Origin: Agarilytica sp045430345
Lineage (GTDB): Bacteria > Pseudomonadota > Gammaproteobacteria > Pseudomonadales > Cellvibrionaceae
DNA length: 64,000 nucleotides
Direction of reading: 5' to 3'
Assembly: GCA_045430345.1 (NCBI GenBank)
Contig: JAILXT010000001.1
Location: forward strand, 124,001-188,000
Shown here: positions 43,727 through 52,222 of the stretch, in pieces
Layout of the letters: each line of letters begins with the position of its first letter
Position numbering within the stretch: the first letter of the stretch is position 1
The notes under the pieces: generated by a model
Seen by the model: only the letters and a program-made list of their open reading frames with translations
Told to the model about the DNA's origin: nothing
Database searches by the model: none
Position numbers and translations under genes: made by a program

Positions 43727-44887
43727 TTAGTCGTTATAGGCTTGGCTAATAATACCGCCACCTAAGCAGATATCGTCATCGTAAAAAACGACGGATTGCC
43801 CTGGGGTCACCGCGCGTTGCGCCTGTTCAAACTGGGCGGCAATTATACCATCATCTCGTATAATGAGCTGACAGGCTTGGTCTTGTTGGCGGTACCGTAC
43901 TTTGGCTGAGCATTTGAACGGGCTCTCGGGGGGAGTGCCGTTTATCCAATGGACTTGCTCGGCGATAAGATTGGCAGCGAAAAGGAGAGGGTGTTGGCCA
44001 CCTTGAACGACAACTAAGGTATTGTTTTCTAAGTCTTTTTTAGCTACGTACCACGGATCTTCTTTGCCGCCCGATATCCCGCCAATCCCCAAGCCTTGGC
44101 GTTGGCCGATGGTGTGATACATCAGGCCTTGATGCTCTCCTAGCTCATTCCCACTGTCATCAATGATTCTTCCTGGCTGAGCGGGTAGGTAGTTCTGAAG
44201 AAAGTCCTTAAAGCGTCGCTCGCCAATAAAGCAAATCCCGGTACTGTCTTTCTTGTTCGCAGTAACGAGGTCGTTTTCCTCGGCGATCTTCCTAACCACT
44301 GGTTTTTCGATATCACCAATAGGAAAGAGGGTTCGAGCGAACTCAGCCTCGCCGACGGCGTGAAGAAAGTAACTCTGATCCTTATTGGGATCCAGGCCCT
44401 TAACCAGGCAGGTATGCCCATTTTTAACCTGCGTTTTCGCGTAGTGGCCGGTGGCGATGTAGTCCGCGCCGAGCTTCTCAGCGTAGTCTAAGAAAACCTT
44501 AAACTTAATCTCTCGATTACACAGAATATCGGGGTTAGGCGTGCGCCCCGCTTTATATTCAGCCAGAAAGTGCTCAAATACATTGTCCCAGTATTCCCCT
44601 GCGAAATTGGCCGTATGCAGGTGAATGTCGAGTTTTTGACACACCGCCGCCGCATCCATCAGATCCGTCATTGCCGTACAGTATTCCGTCCCGTCATCTT
44701 CATTCCAGTTCTTCATGAACAGGCCTTCCACCTGGTACCCCTGGCTTTTCAAGAGTAGTGCAGATACCGACGAATCAACGCCGCCGGACATGCCTACGAT
44801 GATTTTTGTTTCTGTTGTGTGTTTGGGGGGGGGCAAGACTGAATACCGGAATAAAGTGTGATGAGATTGGATGCATATTCTATCCAA
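43727..44887 (-). CDS. mnmA: tRNA-specific 2-thiouridylase MnmA, start uncertain
   Basis: The PP-loop is IIVGMSGGVDSSVSALLL, the first catalytic Cys is in NPDILCNREIKF, the second in STGICFIGERRF, and CLGGGIISQ closes the chain. It inserts sulfur at the wobble U34 of Lys, Glu and Gln tRNAs. Two starts are open: TTG 44887 (386 residues) and TTG 44836 (369 residues, close to the E. coli 368). Neither has a clear ribosome binding site. The frame passes through a run of nine C (minus strand) at 44825-44833. An ATG at 44874-44876 with GGA six bases upstream is in another frame and would join mnmA only if the run were one base shorter. Confidence 0.94.
   Translation of the reverse strand: MDRICIQSHHTLFRYSVLPPPKHTTETKIIVGMSGGVDSSVSALLLKSQGYQVEGLFMKNWNEDDGTEYCTAMTDLMDAAAVCQKLDIHLHTANFAGEYWDNVFEHFLAEYKAGRTPNPDILCNREIKFKVFLDYAEKLGADYIATGHYAKTQVKNGHTCLVKGLDPNKDQSYFLHAVGEAEFARTLFPIGDIEKPVVRKIAEENDLVTANKKDSTGICFIGERRFKDFLQNYLPAQPGRIIDDSGNELGEHQGLMYHTIGQRQGLGIGGISGGKEDPWYVAKKDLENNTLVVVQGGQHPLLFAANLIAEQVHWINGTPPESPFKCSAKVRYRQQDQACQLIIRDDGIIAAQFEQAQRAVTPGQSVVFYDDDICLGGGIISQAYND
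44825..44833 (-). repeat. Homopolymer of nine C (coding strand) at the 5' end of mnmA
   Basis: A mononucleotide run at the exact point where it decides which upstream start is in frame with mnmA. Such runs are prone to slipped-strand length change and to sequencing error. Confidence 0.85.
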
Positions 44888-45373
44888 TTCCCCAGCCCGT
44901 GCATAACAGTTAATCCCGCTGGGGTTCTTTGTTTTTTTGGGTGGTAGATTCTAGCTTTAGTTTTCAGCACATAAATCTTAATGTCGCGCCAATTTTTTTA
45001 TTGGCGCCTACTGTTTTGTGAAATGATGATTTTACTGGGTTTGGGTGCTTAATCTACTAGAAAGGTTATTTAAAAAAAACGCAGATCACGGAAGCTACAT
45101 ATTGGCATTAAAACCTACAATATAGTCCTGTATATATGTTGATATCTTAGGCTGGGGCTGATAGGGCATCTTGGGGCTCGTCTGCCGTGACGAAAGCAGG
45201 TGTCGCCCACGATTATAAAAAATAAAAATAATGACCATAAGTCAGAAGAGAGCGATTTGGGAGTCAACAAACCGTTCGATTGTTAAAAAGAGGGGATCAT
45301 ACTTTTTAATTTTCGTGCAAGCGGTTTATAGAATTAATTTGCATATTCGCATTCAGAGGTTAAAAGCTAAACT
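44888..45373. other. Divergent intergenic region between mnmA and the acyltransferase gene
   Basis: 486 A+T-rich bases. CCCCAGC (44890-44896) and GCTGGGG (44918-44924) form a seven-pair stem beside the mnmA start. A weak promoter-like TATAGA lies at 45327-45332. A ribosome binding site AGAGGT at 45354-45359 is about 14 bases before the acyltransferase start, farther than usual. I see no lux-box-like dyad and no gene. Confidence 0.5.
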
Positions 45374-46060
45374 ATGTTAACACAAGCCAAGAATCTAGAG
45401 TTTCCCGCAGTAGCGCCCAATAACAATTACCATAGTGTCGCAGCACGAGGCCCTATGTTGGACAGGGTGTATTCTATGCGTTATAGGAGTTATAGTGAGG
45501 AGGAGTATATTGATAAGTGCTCTTCCGAAAAGTTCATGGATGAATATGATCCGATGCCAAATTGTACTTCATATTTGACATATTGTGGGAAAAAGACAAT
45601 CGGGTCTATTCGCTCCTGCGTGTTTGATCCGATTGAAAAGCTATCCATTCCAGTGATGGATGTCTTTGATGAAGAGATACGGACGAATGTTGGGTATGAA
45701 CATACGATGATCGAAGCGAATAAGTTCGTTGTTGATCCATCGTTTCAAAAACAAGGAGGAGTTCGAGCTCGATTTAGTATCTACAAGAATATAGCGGATG
45801 AAATCGTAGATCGTAATGCGAAATATTTGGTGGCGGCCATTCGAACTGAGCATATTAAGTTTTATAAAATGCTTAATTTTGAGCAGGCATCGGATATTAA
45901 GTCATATCCGCATTTGAATTTTCAAACGCTATTTGTTGTATGCGAAAACGTAGATGGTTTTTGTGACAAGATATATAGCAAGACCGTTCGTAAAGACCTT
46001 AAAAGAAAGGCTCAATTAGAGATAAATAATGGCGCACTACTTAGTAACGGCAGTAATTGA
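45374..46060 (+). CDS. Putative N-acyl amino acid / autoinducer synthase (LuxI/FeeM-like GNAT fold)
   Basis: 228 residues. The layout follows acyl-ACP-dependent signal synthases: SMRYRSYSEEEYIDK at 34-48, the acidic DEYDP at 56-60, the strand YLTYCGKKTIGSIRSCVFDP at 66-85, PVMDVFDEEI near 93, and IEANKFVVDP near 113-122 at the place of the LuxI E-x-x-R-F motif. The C-terminal half has the GNAT helix RFSIYKNIADEIVDRN and EHIKFYKMLNFE. It fits the FeeM-like branch (N-acyl tyrosine synthase type) better than classical LuxI; PEP-CTERM-linked acyltransferases are related. The substrate is unknown. Its last 32 bases overlap the histidine kinase gene, so the two are coupled. Confidence 0.75.
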   Translation: MLTQAKNLEFPAVAPNNNYHSVAARGPMLDRVYSMRYRSYSEEEYIDKCSSEKFMDEYDPMPNCTSYLTYCGKKTIGSIRSCVFDPIEKLSIPVMDVFDEEIRTNVGYEHTMIEANKFVVDPSFQKQGGVRARFSIYKNIADEIVDRNAKYLVAAIRTEHIKFYKMLNFEQASDIKSYPHLNFQTLFVVCENVDGFCDKIYSKTVRKDLKRKAQLEINNGALLSNGSN

Positions 46061-48101
46061 TTTTATTGTCGCGATAATAGCTTTATCGAAAACAGGCAAT
46101 CGCTCTGCAAAAGCACTTTCCCTTACTTCGTTTAGTTTGGGTTTGTGGTCGTTGGAGCTGTTTTTACTTACTGTTGTGCAAAATGTAGACCTTCTTTCTG
46201 TATTGTTTCATATCACTCGATGGGGAATGTTTCTGATTCCTCCTTCTCTAGCGCTTTTAGCTTGGATGTTGATTGGCGGTAGGTCTCGTTTGTTTTTTAA
46301 TGTGGTTGTGTTGCCTGGGTTTATTGTTAGCATTTCTTTATCTGTTTTGAATGCGTTTTTTCTTCCTTCTACATTGGAACCCGCTCAAGGTGGGTATCTT
46401 CCCAAAATAGATTTAATCTTTTTTGTGTTTGCCGGGAATTTTGTGTGGTGTCTTGTAGGATCGGTGTTTGAAAGTATCGCCTCGTTTCGTTCTGCGACAT
46501 ATAGAGAAAAACAGCGCGTGAAATGGCTTTTAATCATACTCTTGATGACGCTTTCTACGGGTGTGGCGAGTATGTTGCTTGTTAAATATGATTTTTATTT
46601 AAAGTTGGTTGGCGCAACTACAAATATTACATTTGTCTCGTTGCTTCTTTATGCAACGGTTCAGCATCATCTAATGGATCTTAGATTGGCCTTAAGTGTG
46701 GGGCTTGCTCGGGCAGTGTTACTTACTACGGTTGTTTGGTCATACTTTTTTATCTCTTCCGTTATTGGCGATATCAACCAATCTACAGCAGGCATACTGA
46801 TCATGTTGCTGTTTATTGTTTTTGTCTTAGAGGCGTATCCTCGTGCGCTGAGGTGGGTTTTGCCTAACACCAAGAGGTTGATTGCTGGTAACAGCTATGA
46901 ATTTGAATCTGTGACCGGGGAGGCGCAGAAAGCGCTCAATAGTAGCATTGATTTGAAGGGCTTGATGCGTGTTACCGATACGTTGATGAAACATATTACT
47001 CGGGTAAAACACTATTATCTTTACACTGTTGAGGACGGAGATTTACATGAGGTTACGCCCAGAGCTCAATTTATCTCTGAGGAAGACCGAAAGATTTTGT
47101 TAGATTATTGCCGAGAGCATAAGGGGTTGATCATTTCTGATGAAACGCCAGCTGAGGTGCAATATGTCATCATGTCCAGTGGGGCAAACGCATGCTTATC
47201 TGTTTTTTACGACGGGCGTGTGGTGGCAATAGTACTGGTTGGTCCTTCGTTGGATCAGTCGTATTATCGATACGATGATATTCGTGTGTTCGAATGGTTA
47301 GGTTTTGAGCTTGGTCAGGTGATTAATAGAATCGATCAGTTGGATGAAATGCAAGATCAGCTTGGTCAGGCAAAGAAAACGTTATCCATGTTGGGTGTGA
47401 TGAACCACTACCATCACGACATTAAAGCTCCTCTCGCCATAATTGACGGTGTTCTTTCAAATGATATATATGATAAAGATAAGCAAAAAGATATCGTTTT
47501 ACAGCAGGTTGAACGAGGTTCTCAGCTCATTACAACGATGGCTGGTATTTTGAAGGGAGAGAGAAAACGAAAATTGCAATCGTTATCCTTGAGTGAGGTT
47601 GTTAAAGATAGTGTATTTTTATTTAGCCAGGGAATCGATGAGGTTAACTATCTTTTTGGAGATACGCCAAATATTAATGGTGATGCAGAAGATCTAAAAA
47701 TTCTCGTCATTAATGTTGTGAAAAATGCAATTGAGGCGAGGAATGAGAGTCAGCGTTTAGTTGTAACGATATCGACTTGGCAGTCTGAGTCTGATGGCCA
47801 TGTGTATTTGAGTTTTTCTGATACAGGTGTCGGTATTTCAAGTGATTTATTGGATGTTTTATGGGACGAAACGGTGAGTAGTAAAGCTCAAGGAAACGGC
47901 ATTGGGATGCAAGCAATTAAACGAATAGCCGATGAACACTTTGCGGAGATAGAAGTTAATAGTGAAGTGGGGAGTGGTTGTGAGTTCGTGTTTAAATTCC
48001 CTCGGTCGATTGTTGTTGCTGATTCAGTTGATGGGGTGGCTGAGAACAATGACAGTATTTTTGCTTCGTCGAACAAGGTTAAAAAACCCCTTGCAGGATG
48101 A
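46029..48101 (+). CDS. Multi-transmembrane sensor histidine kinase with GAF domain
   Basis: 690 residues. About nine transmembrane segments lie within 1-272, without a periplasmic domain, suggesting a lipid or membrane-borne ligand. A GAF-like domain covers ~290-435. The dimerisation/phosphoacceptor helix has MNHYHHDIKAPLA with His463 as the likely site. The ATPase domain has the N box NVVKNAIEA at 562-570, the G1 box DTGVGIS at 598-604, and GNGIGM at 622-627. Topology resembles LuxN-like or PrsK-like sensors. It starts inside the synthase gene and ends in a terminator, so synthase and sensor form a two-gene operon. No receiver domain is present; the two regulators at 50.3-52.0 kb are candidate partners. 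Confidence 0.85.
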   Translation: MAHYLVTAVIDFIVAIIALSKTGNRSAKALSLTSFSLGLWSLELFLLTVVQNVDLLSVLFHITRWGMFLIPPSLALLAWMLIGGRSRLFFNVVVLPGFIVSISLSVLNAFFLPSTLEPAQGGYLPKIDLIFFVFAGNFVWCLVGSVFESIASFRSATYREKQRVKWLLIILLMTLSTGVASMLLVKYDFYLKLVGATTNITFVSLLLYATVQHHLMDLRLALSVGLARAVLLTTVVWSYFFISSVIGDINQSTAGILIMLLFIVFVLEAYPRALRWVLPNTKRLIAGNSYEFESVTGEAQKALNSSIDLKGLMRVTDTLMKHITRVKHYYLYTVEDGDLHEVTPRAQFISEEDRKILLDYCREHKGLIISDETPAEVQYVIMSSGANACLSVFYDGRVVAIVLVGPSLDQSYYRYDDIRVFEWLGFELGQVINRIDQLDEMQDQLGQAKKTLSMLGVMNHYHHDIKAPLAIIDGVLSNDIYDKDKQKDIVLQQVERGSQLITTMAGILKGERKRKLQSLSLSEVVKDSVFLFSQGIDEVNYLFGDTPNINGDAEDLKILVINVVKNAIEARNESQRLVVTISTWQSESDGHVYLSFSDTGVGISSDLLDVLWDETVSSKAQGNGIGMQAIKRIADEHFAEIEVNSEVGSGCEFVFKFPRSIVVADSVDGVAENNDSIFASSNKVKKPLAG

Positions 48102-48140
48102 GAATGTATCGGAAAAGTGTTTCGATGCATTCTTTTTTCT
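48101..48140 (+). terminator. Intrinsic terminator of the synthase-kinase operon
   Basis: AGAATGTATCG (48101-48111) pairs with CGATGCATTCT (48123-48133), eleven pairs with one G-U, an 11-base loop, and a T-run. The left arm starts at the last base of the kinase stop codon. It works on the plus strand only. Confidence 0.82.
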
Positions 48141-48142
48141 AG

Positions 48143-50272
48143 TTAAAGCATTAGTTTTATTGAGATTCCAGCATTTCTTGGTTCTTCATAGTAGCCTCTC
48201 TGAACACCTAAAAACGACTGGCCTTTGAATCGTAGGTTTGTTTCATTTGTTAGGTTTTTTACCCAGAACGAAATATTGATATATTCATCTATGTTTAGGC
48301 CCATATGCCCGCTAACTAAGAAAAAGCTATCTATTTTATCCGTTTCCTCATTGTTTTGGGGGTGGGAGTAATATCCGTCGGAATAACTGTAATTTAGGTG
48401 GAAGTAGCCGTAAGAATATGAAGAAACAGGGTGTTGAATATTTAACCCTATAAATGTAGTTAGTTCTGGTGCGTATTCCAATATGTTACCGTCGTAGTGT
48501 ATTCCTGTGCCGCCGCCGTCTTTAAATTTTGTATATTCTGCTTTTAAGTAACTCGAATTTATATTGAAATCGATGTTCTCGTTGACGAAATACTGAAATT
48601 CCACTTCAAAGCCTTGCGTGGTCGTCTCGCCTGCGTTTGTTATCTCGTTTGCTCCGCTTTCTTGGCGAAATTGAGAAACTTGATAGTTAGTAAATTCTGT
48701 ATGAAAAAGAGAGGTTAATATCTCGGCAGAACCATCTAAAATTCTATTTTTGTAGCCAATTTCATAGCTTATTGAACGTTCTGCATCAAATGTAATATCT
48801 TCTAGTGACGGGACAAAGTCGGCGTTCCAGCCTCCGCTCTTGGCGCCGCTCGCGATGCTTGCATAGAGCAGTGCATTATTGTTGTTTTTGTAGTTTAAGC
48901 TTAGTTTTGGAAGGAAGTTTGTATAGGTAGATTCGTCTTTTAAATCATCGTTTGCAAAGTTTCCGGTGGTGTCAGATATTGAGTATTTTATTTCTTTTGA
49001 TTCGTTCTGGAGGCGAGAGCCTAAAGTTATTTCTAATTGGTTTGTAAAGCGATAGTTCAAATTCCCGAAAACGGCAAGGGATGTCGATTTTAAATTTCCG
49101 GGAGTGTTGGCTGATAGTGTTGTGCTCGGACCTAAAACTAGTGATGCGCTTCGTTCTGTGGATATTTTATTTGTTAAGAAAAAAACACCCGCTACATAAT
49201 CAAATCTATCATTAATTAGGGATGCATACCTTAGTTCTTGGGTCCATTGGGAGTAGTTTTCATCGAAGATACTTGTGGAGAGCGGTATTGGTGAATAGTC
49301 TTCTTCACTTTGCTCACTAAATTCGCTACTACGATAGGCCGTTATTGAAACAATATCATTGCCACTGGGTAATGCATATTCAGTTTTGAGCGAGCCACCC
49401 CAGATTTGTCTATTTTCGAATTCGTCTGCATCGTGAGCGACATCTCTAGGAGAGGGTGCGCTGCTGTGCCCTGTAAGCGGTATTCCTAGGAATTCCGTGT
49501 CTCCAAGGGCTTCTGCATTTGTGGCGGCAGCTTTATCTTCAAGCCAGTCCAGGCTGGCGCGTATTTTTAGGTCGTTTGTTGGACGGTACACAAGCTTAAT
49601 ACGGGTAGCGTCTAAGTCACTTCCTTGAAGGTCTTGGTTTGTATTGATGTTTTGAATATGGCCGTCGTATTCTCTGTGGTTAATTTGAATTCGAGCCGAT
49701 AGGTTCTCTGTGAAAGGAATATTAGATTTAACAGAGAACAGGCGATAGGCTCTATCTCCAAAATCACTTCTAAACTCGTGATTGAGTTCATCAGTGGGGT
49801 TTTGGGTGGTTATATTAATCGCGCCTGCAATCGTATTAGCCCCAAATAGGGTGCCCTGGGGTCCTTTTAATATTTCTATCTGTTTGACGTCTAATAAGCT
49901 TGCGTCAAATGCGGTTGAGCGCCCTAAAGGTACATCATCTACATATACTACTACTCTGCCGTCTGACCCAATATTTCTAGCAAACCCTCCTACTCCCCGA
50001 ATGGATATTTCTCCCCTGGTTTTTCTTCCTCCGCGTCCAAAGTTTACAGAAGGAATCGCAGATTCTAGTTCGCTGAGTCCCAATGCGCCGCTTTCGGATA
50101 TAAAGCTTCCATTTATTACATCGATTGCTATAGGAACGGATAATAGGTTTTCGTCACGTTTCTGTGCTGTGACAATAACTTCCTCTACTTGTCGGTTTTC
50201 TGAAGCGACGACAAGAGAGGTTGGAATAGCTAGAAATGACAAACAAATAATATTAAGGGATATACGATTCAT
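48143..50272 (-). CDS. TonB-dependent outer-membrane receptor
   Basis: 709 residues with a signal peptide (1-23, ending VVASE). The TonB box EEVIVTAQKRDEN is at about 29-41. The plug domain has LSELESAIPSVNFGRGG, ISIRGVGGFARNIG, VVYVDDVPLGRSTAF and the strongly conserved QIEILKGPQGTLFGANTIAG near 131-150. A beta-barrel of ~530 residues follows, ending ISIKLML, where the usual final aromatic is replaced by Leu. It imports a scarce ligand using TonB energy. It is 17 bases downstream of the HisKA-like/receiver gene on the same strand, so it probably shares its transcript. The ligand is unknown. Confidence 0.9.
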   Translation of the reverse strand: MNRISLNIICLSFLAIPTSLVVASENRQVEEVIVTAQKRDENLLSVPIAIDVINGSFISESGALGLSELESAIPSVNFGRGGRKTRGEISIRGVGGFARNIGSDGRVVVYVDDVPLGRSTAFDASLLDVKQIEILKGPQGTLFGANTIAGAINITTQNPTDELNHEFRSDFGDRAYRLFSVKSNIPFTENLSARIQINHREYDGHIQNINTNQDLQGSDLDATRIKLVYRPTNDLKIRASLDWLEDKAAATNAEALGDTEFLGIPLTGHSSAPSPRDVAHDADEFENRQIWGGSLKTEYALPSGNDIVSITAYRSSEFSEQSEEDYSPIPLSTSIFDENYSQWTQELRYASLINDRFDYVAGVFFLTNKISTERSASLVLGPSTTLSANTPGNLKSTSLAVFGNLNYRFTNQLEITLGSRLQNESKEIKYSISDTTGNFANDDLKDESTYTNFLPKLSLNYKNNNNALLYASIASGAKSGGWNADFVPSLEDITFDAERSISYEIGYKNRILDGSAEILTSLFHTEFTNYQVSQFRQESGANEITNAGETTTQGFEVEFQYFVNENIDFNINSSYLKAEYTKFKDGGGTGIHYDGNILEYAPELTTFIGLNIQHPVSSYSYGYFHLNYSYSDGYYSHPQNNEETDKIDSFFLVSGHMGLNIDEYINISFWVKNLTNETNLRFKGQSFLGVQRGYYEEPRNAGISIKLML

Positions 50273-50289
50273 TAAGATTCTTTTAATTA

Positions 50290-51000
50290 TTAATTGGATA
50301 TTTTTGCGAGAGACGAAATAAGTTCATTAAAATGGTCAATCTTGAGTGGTTTATCCAAAAACCCGCTAAATCCGCAGTCCAATAGTTCTTGCTTTTTTGA
50401 TTGAATAGGCATATTTGATAGCCCGATAATGAGTGTAGGTGTTGTCAGTGTTAGACGTAGTTGGGCAACTGTTTGCGGGCCTGATAGATCTGGCATTTGC
50501 ATATCCATTAACACTAAATCAAATATTTCCTCATTACATTTTTCTATGGCGGCTAACCCACTTTTTTCATGGGTTATGTTATGAGCTGAACTTAGTACCG
50601 CATCACCGATATCATGGTGAATATCTTCGTCATCGACAAGTAGTATTTTAAGTGATTTGTTTTTAACTAAATCTGCTTTATTTTCAGGTGTAGCGGGGTT
50701 GTCTTCTTTGTTTGGTTGTAAGGCGGCCAGATAGTTCTTGTATCCTGCCAAAGCCTGTTGAACCGCCTTAATATTATTCTGAATTAAACCCGGAGCATGT
50801 TCAATAGCAAGTTTAATGTGTGTCGGGATTTTCTCCGCTTCCGGCGTCTCAAGCATTTGTACAATGAATTTGTGATACTCATTGAGTAAATCTGCATTCA
50901 TTTTTGCGGTCATTAATGGTGTGGATATGTCATGCGCGAAAACGGCGGAGACGGATTCCACGCTCAGTGTTGGGCTGTTATCTTTGTTGTTTTCAGCCAT
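50290..51000 (-). CDS. Response regulator with N-terminal HisKA-like helix domain and C-terminal receiver
   Basis: 236 residues. Residues ~15-95 are helical and contain VFAHDISTPLMTAKMNADLL, with His23 in a kinase-like H box (H-D-x-x-x-P-L). There is no ATP-binding domain. The receiver covers ~117-234: VDDED at 122-126, phosphoacceptor Asp166 in LMDMQMPDLSG, and DKPLK near 216. So it looks like the dimerisation and phosphotransfer part of a kinase fused to a receiver. It may pass phosphate from the 46.0-48.1 kb kinase, or be phosphorylated in trans. It starts 34 bases after the next regulator and continues into the TonB receptor. Confidence 0.8.
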   Translation of the reverse strand: MAENNKDNSPTLSVESVSAVFAHDISTPLMTAKMNADLLNEYHKFIVQMLETPEAEKIPTHIKLAIEHAPGLIQNNIKAVQQALAGYKNYLAALQPNKEDNPATPENKADLVKNKSLKILLVDDEDIHHDIGDAVLSSAHNITHEKSGLAAIEKCNEEIFDLVLMDMQMPDLSGPQTVAQLRLTLTTPTLIIGLSNMPIQSKKQELLDCGFSGFLDKPLKIDHFNELISSLAKISN

Positions 51001-51034
51001 ACGTCATTACCTCTTGTGCGAACAACAATGAGAC

Positions 51035-52018
51035 TTAATGAAGCCGGTTTGAAGGCATGCCCAAGTAATCTTGGTAGCATGTCAGGCATTGAGATTGATT
51101 TTTCACCAGCGCGCATAAATATTCTTCGTTTCCTGATACGTGGCGTATGGGGTAGCTATGCTCACGCCATTGTTTTATATGGTTTGGCTCGAATATGCCT
51201 TCATCGTTTTGCAGTAACGGAATGTGTGTTTCTTTTCGCATGACATTCAAGCAGTCGTCAGGAGCGCCGAACTTTGAAATATCTTCTAGCATTACTTGGT
51301 AGTCATTATGGGTTAACACAATAAGCCGGCTCAATCGGCCTAATTTATCAATTAATATAAATCCACCTGGGTTGGTAACGTAGTAGTACTCAACTGCGCC
51401 TAGGTCCTCACATACTTGTTCAAAATAGTCAGCGAATACAGAGTCATAAATAAATGGGATCTGTGTGACGGCATCGTGGTTCGATAGGGGCATCAAATCC
51501 ATAAAATAACGCACATTTAGTGTGTCGACGATGGCCTCTAAGCGATTGGCAAGCTCTTCCTCATTTTTTCCGATATAAAAGTCGATTAAGTCCGAGTTCA
51601 GCGCGTGAATGGCTTGTTTCTCATTGGCCACTCCCGTTAGCAGTATTTTTTTGCAGTTTGGACTGGTGAGTTGCGCGCTGAGGTCCAAGCCGTTTAAGTT
51701 CGGCATGCTGAAGTCCACAACAACGACAGAAGGCTCTGCGAAACGGTTAAGGGTGTTCAGTTTTTGACATATTTGGTTTTGAGGTAAGACGAGCTTATGC
51801 GGGGTATTAATATCAGGGGATAAGGGTTTACCCTTACTGAAATTTTCACTTAGTCTAAACTGAGCTTCGATATACGCTAGCCCTTCATGGGGGTCGTCAA
51901 ACACCTTAAACGAGCCGGGTTCTGACTTCATCGTCAGTGTGTTCAAGAAGTCTCGATTATCATCTATGTACACCGTTGTGGTGGGGTGATGATATAGACT
52001 GAGCTCAGGTTTTCCCAT
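51035..52018 (-). CDS. Response regulator with receiver domain and unrecognised C-terminal domain
   Basis: 327 residues. An atypical receiver covers ~13-165: IDDNRDF at 18-24 with acidic Asp19/Asp20, the phosphoacceptor Asp102 in VVVVDFSMPNLNG, LLTGVANEK near 126, and a Lys at 151. Between the second helix and the phosphoacceptor strand there is an insertion of about 35 residues (60-95). The rest (170-327) is a domain I do not recognise, with LGAVEYYYVTNPGGFILIDK and a Cys pair (CLTC, 311-314) near the end. No DNA-binding or enzyme motif is evident. First gene of the minus-strand run. Confidence 0.78.
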   Translation of the reverse strand: MGKPELSLYHHPTTTVYIDDNRDFLNTLTMKSEPGSFKVFDDPHEGLAYIEAQFRLSENFSKGKPLSPDINTPHKLVLPQNQICQKLNTLNRFAEPSVVVVDFSMPNLNGLDLSAQLTSPNCKKILLTGVANEKQAIHALNSDLIDFYIGKNEEELANRLEAIVDTLNVRYFMDLMPLSNHDAVTQIPFIYDSVFADYFEQVCEDLGAVEYYYVTNPGGFILIDKLGRLSRLIVLTHNDYQVMLEDISKFGAPDDCLNVMRKETHIPLLQNDEGIFEPNHIKQWREHSYPIRHVSGNEEYLCALVKNQSQCLTCYQDYLGMPSNRLH

Positions 52019-52222
52019 TTCAGAATATTCTCCGATAAACGAAAATAAGTGCCATGGCGCTTCTTATGAAGCCTCACGTGGCAGGGTTGGCGAGTGAGTG
52101 ACTGCAATCGTGATAATACCGCGCAGTACTTACGTTCCAAGTGTAGCGCAATAGCTCCCACGACAAAATGGAAGGGCAGAAAAAAGGAGGGTATTGATCT
52201 TTATTTGGCCAAGCAAGGCTTG

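Noticed and set aside
45100..45373. Possible lux-box-like dyad upstream of the acyltransferase
   Set aside because: No 18-20 base dyad of the required symmetry was found, and no LuxR-type gene is in the window.
49782..50321. Open frame on the plus strand antisense to the TonB receptor start
   Set aside because: Shadow of the receptor plug domain; the product is Pro/Ser-rich with no recognisable fold.
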